DNA of 34,186 bases from assembly GCA_958448395.1 (NCBI GenBank), contig CAUDDP010000015.1, positions 1 to 34,186 of the forward strand. Reading direction: 5' to 3'. Shown in pieces: positions 31,071 to 34,186 of this stretch. Source of the DNA: an uncultured Oscillospiraceae bacterium (GTDB taxonomy: Bacteria > Bacillota > Clostridia > Oscillospirales > Ruminococcaceae). Numbering within the stretch: position 1 is the stretch's first letter; each line of letters starts with the position of its first letter. The translations under genes and the position numbers were made by a program. The notes below the pieces were generated by a model. That model worked only from the letters and a program-made list of their open reading frames with translations. It searched no databases and had not been told where the DNA came from.

Positions 31071-31693
31071 GTGGAGCATTGGTACATCAACTGCCGGATG
31101 CCTATGCCAAGCCTGTTCGTGGACGGGAACGGGAAACGGCAACCAACACTTGGCGGTTATTTGCCATCAACGAAGGGCAGACCGAGCAATTTTCAGCTAT
31201 GCTGGAACTGCTGAAAAACATGCTGGATTGGAATCATTGCAGTGGCGATGCCTTAGACCGGCTCGGAATCATGTACAATTTTCCACGTATATCTGGTTTA
31301 TCGGATCATGCGTATCGAACAGAATTGCTGAGCAAAATCAGCAGCTATTTCAGCGATGGCACAATCCATCAGGTCTTACAAGCGGTTGCAACTGCCTGTG
31401 GAACAGAAGTCGGAGCATTGTATTTTGTAGAAACTGCACCGGCAATGGTTACACTGCACATTCGCAGTATGGATGTGTTCCGGAATCTTCCCATCACGCT
31501 GACACAGCTGAAAACGGTCCTTAAAAATCTGCTGCCGGTCGGGGTTGGATTAGAGCCGGAAATCTGGGTGGACGAACGTTTCCAGTACTGTGCGGCGGGG
31601 GAAGAACAGAATCCAGATTTGGATGGAACGGGGTACAATGAACCGGCTGCCGGACTGGGCAGTTATGTAATTTGGAAAGGAGAAACGATATGA
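31067..31693 (+). CDS. tail protein I-like baseplate wedge protein
   Basis: The 208-residue protein follows baseplate J, as gpI/YmfQ-type wedge proteins do: PDAYAKPVRGRERET, QFSAMLELLKNMLDWNHCSGDALDRLG, ELLSKISSYFSDGTIHQVLQAVATACG. It overlaps J by four bases and the next gene by four bases. A large frame in another register over the same DNA (30901-31524) is a shadow. Confidence 0.82.
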   Translation: MSGALVHQLPDAYAKPVRGRERETATNTWRLFAINEGQTEQFSAMLELLKNMLDWNHCSGDALDRLGIMYNFPRISGLSDHAYRTELLSKISSYFSDGTIHQVLQAVATACGTEVGALYFVETAPAMVTLHIRSMDVFRNLPITLTQLKTVLKNLLPVGVGLEPEIWVDERFQYCAAGEEQNPDLDGTGYNEPAAGLGSYVIWKGETI

Positions 31694-32349
31694 GTACTAC
31701 ATTTTCAAAGCCCATGTTCTGGGGTGATCAGAATTGCATTCAGCCAACAGGAATTGCCAATACCGGATATTTGGCTGGGGACAATCCGGCGGCAGAGCAT
31801 GAGAATTATTTTCGGCATCAGACTTATTTGTGTTTGCAGGAGTTGCAGAAAGTTGTAAATACATTGGAAGGGGAAACCGTAGCGGAAGCTGGACTATGTG
31901 GGGAGAATATATTTTATTTGCTGCGAAAAGACGGTATCATGACAATTACAGGAACTGGTTCGATTGCGGACAATCAATTTCAAGATAGAAATGATCTATC
32001 AGAAGTGAGAATTGACATTGCTGGTTCTGTTGGAGCAGAGGCGTTTGCTAGATGTGAAAAGCTCACCAGTATGACCGTGGATTGCAGCAGTATTGGAGAC
32101 AGAGCCTTTGCAGATTGTCATCACCTGCAACACCTTTCCCTTGGAAAAAGTATCTCAAAAATTGGTTCCCATATTGTCGATGATATTACGGTATCCCATC
32201 ACATTACAACTGGTGTGTATCAGGGGACAACGGCAGAATTTCTTGCAATTGACAAATCAAAAGACTGGGCAACAGGGCATCATTTTATTGGGAATAAAAT
32301 CACTTGCACGGATGGAGTGGTGCTTCTTGGGGAAGAGATTACAACCTGA
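31690..32349 (+). CDS. tail protein with BspA-type leucine-rich repeats
   Basis: After an N-terminal tail-attachment part (FWGDQNCIQPTGIANTGYLAGD, then a helical segment), the 219-residue protein has BspA-like LRR_5 units: GAEAFARCEKLTSMTVDCSS, then IGDRAFADCHHLQHLSLGKS and ISKIGSHIV. These repeats occur on surface proteins of gut bacteria and protists and bind carbohydrates or host proteins. On a tail they are unusual and may form a receptor-binding surface. AAGGAGAAACGAT precedes the ATG. Confidence 0.85.
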   Translation: MSTTFSKPMFWGDQNCIQPTGIANTGYLAGDNPAAEHENYFRHQTYLCLQELQKVVNTLEGETVAEAGLCGENIFYLLRKDGIMTITGTGSIADNQFQDRNDLSEVRIDIAGSVGAEAFARCEKLTSMTVDCSSIGDRAFADCHHLQHLSLGKSISKIGSHIVDDITVSHHITTGVYQGTTAEFLAIDKSKDWATGHHFIGNKITCTDGVVLLGEEITT

Positions 32350-32371
32350 CAGATTGGGGGGAGAGAAATAA

Positions 32372-33160
32372 ATGTTGTTATTGCAAAAGCAAGGTCGCAG
32401 AGAGATTGATACGACACCGATCACCAATCTATATGCGGTTGGGGAGTGTCATCCAGAGCCGTTACAGATTGTGCTGGAACGGTTTTCCGGGGAAATGGAT
32501 TTGTCAGAATGGCAGTTCCGGATTTATGGTACCAATGCGGCAAAAGAGCCAGTTTATCAGGACATTACGCTGCACGAAACACATGACGAAACCATTTGTC
32601 TGTGCTGGAAAATCGACCGAACCTTTACAGCATTTGCTGGTGTACTGCATTTGGAATTGCACGCTTTATCCGCAGATACGACAAGTTGTCTGCATTATCG
32701 CATGGATGATATTTGGATTCGTCCGTCTGTCTGGGGTGTAGGTTTGCCGCTGACTGCCAGAATGCAGGAGCTTTATTGCCAGATGCAGAAATTATATCAC
32801 GATGCTGCATTGTTGTCTCTGCATTTACCGCAGATTTCAGAAAATGGAACATGGATGTTGTATGATAAAAATGTGGCAGATTATGTGGATACTGGAATTT
32901 CTGTAAAAGGGGAAAAAGGCGATGTCGGAGCACAGGGGTTGCCCGGTGAAAAAGGAGAAAAAGGGAATGCGGGTTCAGCTGGAGCCAATGGCAGAGATGG
33001 GGCGGATGGTTTTTCTCCAATAGCAGCGGTAGAGCAAACCGAAACTGGAGCAACCATTTCCATTACAGATAAAACCGGAACAACAACGGCTTTCATTCAA
33101 AATGGCAAGGATGGCATGCACGGAGAAATTACCAATGATGAAATTGACAGCTTATTTTAA
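32372..33160 (+). CDS. BppU-like tail protein with a collagen-like stretch
   Basis: The 262-residue protein has an N-terminal beta-rich part like BppU/upper baseplate proteins (LYAVGECHPEPLQIVLERFSG, QFRIYGTNAAKEP), then a collagen-like run of G-X-Y triplets (GEKGDVGAQGLPGEKGEKG, then GNAGSAGANGRDGADG, about residues 180-214) and the end EITNDEIDSLF. Collagen-like repeats form triple-helical fibre shafts. GGGGGGAGAG precedes the ATG. Confidence 0.85.
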   Translation: MLLLQKQGRREIDTTPITNLYAVGECHPEPLQIVLERFSGEMDLSEWQFRIYGTNAAKEPVYQDITLHETHDETICLCWKIDRTFTAFAGVLHLELHALSADTTSCLHYRMDDIWIRPSVWGVGLPLTARMQELYCQMQKLYHDAALLSLHLPQISENGTWMLYDKNVADYVDTGISVKGEKGDVGAQGLPGEKGEKGNAGSAGANGRDGADGFSPIAAVEQTETGATISITDKTGTTTAFIQNGKDGMHGEITNDEIDSLF

Positions 33161-33216
33161 GTAAAAAAACAATGCCATGCCCCTCCAGCCGCCGAAAACA
33201 ACAGGAGGTATTTTTT

Positions 33217-33624
33217 ATGAGTAAATTTTTAACATTGAGCGGGCTCTCTCGCTTTTTGAGTAAGATTAGAGGTATTTTCGTTGGAGCAGCCAGCAATGTG
33301 ACAGAGGGACATATCGTCACTTTCGGCGTGGATGGCAAGACCATTGCAGATGGTGGACACACCATTGCAGCAGACGTTCCGGCAGACGCAAAGTTTACGG
33401 ATACTACCTACACGGCTGCTACTGCATCCAAGGATGGACTAATGAGCAAAGCAGACAAATTCAAAATGGATGGCATTGCTGTTGGTGCGGAAGCAAATGC
33501 CATTGAATCAATCAAGGTCAATGGTACGCCACTGGATATTACGGATAAGGTCGTCGATATCAATTTGAGTGGCTATGCTGCAGAAGAAATATCCAATGAA
33601 GAAATTGACGCATTGTTCGCATAA
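33217..33624 (+). CDS. tail fibre-like protein
   Basis: The 135-residue protein begins MSKFLTLSGLSRFLSKIRGIF and contains the fibre repeat TATDTTYTAAT-like part, then KDGLMSKADKFKMDGIAVGAEANAI, widely seen in phage tail fibres. It ends SNEEIDALFA, like the end of the preceding protein. AGGAGG precedes the ATG by eight bases and can pair with CCTCC upstream. Confidence 0.8.
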   Translation: MSKFLTLSGLSRFLSKIRGIFVGAASNVTEGHIVTFGVDGKTIADGGHTIAADVPADAKFTDTTYTAATASKDGLMSKADKFKMDGIAVGAEANAIESIKVNGTPLDITDKVVDINLSGYAAEEISNEEIDALFA

Positions 33625-33690
33625 GCGAAACAAAATGAAATAATAAGCACGACGGCAGCGTGCATGGTATTGTAAAATCAGGAGGGCAAA

Positions 33691-34186
33691 ATGAAATTTT
33701 TATCATTAGAGGGCTTAGCCTACCTCTATCAGAAATTAAAAGCCAAATTTGATAGCTTATCCAGCATTAGTCATGTGCATGAAAATAAGGATACATTGGA
33801 TGGGATTACAAAGAATTCATGGGCGGAAGTGAAAGACCAAGCACACTCTCATAATAATATAATGTATCTCAATAGCATCTCGCCCACAGACATCACCGCA
33901 TTGCAGGAAACGTTTCCGAAAGAAATTGGCGAGTTGCAGCAATCCTTTGAGAATATGCATTCCATCGAAACCGTTTACGTGAATGCCGCATCTGGCAGTG
34001 ACAGCAATGATGGTAGTACAGCTGCTACCGCATTTGCTACGCTGGAAAAGGCTTTGAATAATGTCATGTATGCAAGAAAAGCAATTATCCGACTGGCAGC
34101 TGGTACCTATACTATTCCAAGCAAGGAGATTGCATTCACATCTGCCTATATATCATTGATCGGAAATTCTGCTTCGGATACAGTGA
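33691..34186 (+). CDS. tail fibre protein with a beta-helix domain, cut by the window end
   Basis: The frame is open to the end of the window (165 codons seen). It starts MKFLSLEGLAYLYQKLKAKF, related to the previous fibre gene start. It continues with VHENKDTLDGITKNSW, and from about residue 105 has the right-handed beta-helix/DUF1565-type pattern VNAASGSDSNDGSTAATAF, then ATLEKALNN and LAAGTYTI. Such domains often bind or degrade surface polysaccharides. GGAGGGCAAA precedes the ATG. Confidence 0.8.
   Translation, partial: MKFLSLEGLAYLYQKLKAKFDSLSSISHVHENKDTLDGITKNSWAEVKDQAHSHNNIMYLNSISPTDITALQETFPKEIGELQQSFENMHSIETVYVNAASGSDSNDGSTAATAFATLEKALNNVMYARKAIIRLAAGTYTIPSKEIAFTSAYISLIGNSASDTV

Noticed and set aside
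30901..31524. 207-codon plus-strand frame across baseplate J and tail protein I
   Set aside because: Low-quality composition and it overlaps two recognised genes in another frame.

Overview
The window is about 34 kb of a temperate, contractile-tailed (myovirus-type) bacteriophage or prophage of a low-to-mid GC Firmicute, most likely a gut Clostridia/Ruminococcus-type host. The host call is an inference. It rests on strong AGGAGG ribosome-binding sites, consensus sigma-A promoters, TTG/GTG starts and the protein families seen (DUF3102, Gp157, DUF669, KGG protein, BspA-type repeats). No integrase, lysis gene, tRNA, rRNA or CRISPR array is visible. The right end is cut inside a tail-fibre gene.

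Layout. (1) 1-7.5 kb, early/replication: a small helix-turn-helix protein, a DUF3102 coiled-coil protein containing a 24-bp perfect palindrome, Gp157, a RecA-like AAA ATPase, an SF2 helicase, a VRR-NUC nuclease, DUF669 and a D5-type primase-helicase. (2) 7.5-7.9 kb: two tandem, diverged iteron modules, probable origins, separated by a duplicated remnant of the primase C-terminus. (3) 7.9-9.7 kb: an ArpU/RinA-like activator, then a late promoter with three TGTCCC repeats and an attenuator-like hairpin, then two small pre-terminase genes. (4) 9.7-18.3 kb, packaging and head: TerS, TerL (with a frameshift), portal, a MuF protein fused to a HExxH metalloprotease-like toxin domain, a silent second toxin tip with a second immunity candidate, a lipoprotein, scaffold, decoration and capsid. 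(5) 18.3-31.7 kb: neck, sheath, tube, chaperones, tape measure, LysM, hub, spike, gp25, baseplate J and tail protein I. (6) 31.7-34.2 kb: a BspA-type leucine-rich-repeat protein, a BppU/collagen-like protein and tail fibres.

Cargo is inserted into the late operon at several points. There are two copies of a convergent type I toxin-antitoxin locus (Fst/par-like architecture, hydrophobic toxins of 27 and 34 residues on the minus strand), a minus-strand HicAB pair with its own promoter and operator, and the MuF toxin cassette with an internal consensus promoter. A short 'terminator plus Shine-Dalgarno' repeat occurs five times at module boundaries. Late transcription must therefore cross many intrinsic-terminator-like hairpins, which suggests antitermination or a different role for them.

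The most unusual structure is at 7417-7903. The last 35 codons of the primase, covering part of a probable C-terminal winged helix, are repeated 241 bp downstream. Each copy is followed by an iteron module of the same architecture but a different core (ATGTAGGGTT versus ATGACGGGTT). In-frame recombination between the copies would exchange the primase tail and its neighbouring iterons together, so this may be a replication-specificity cassette.
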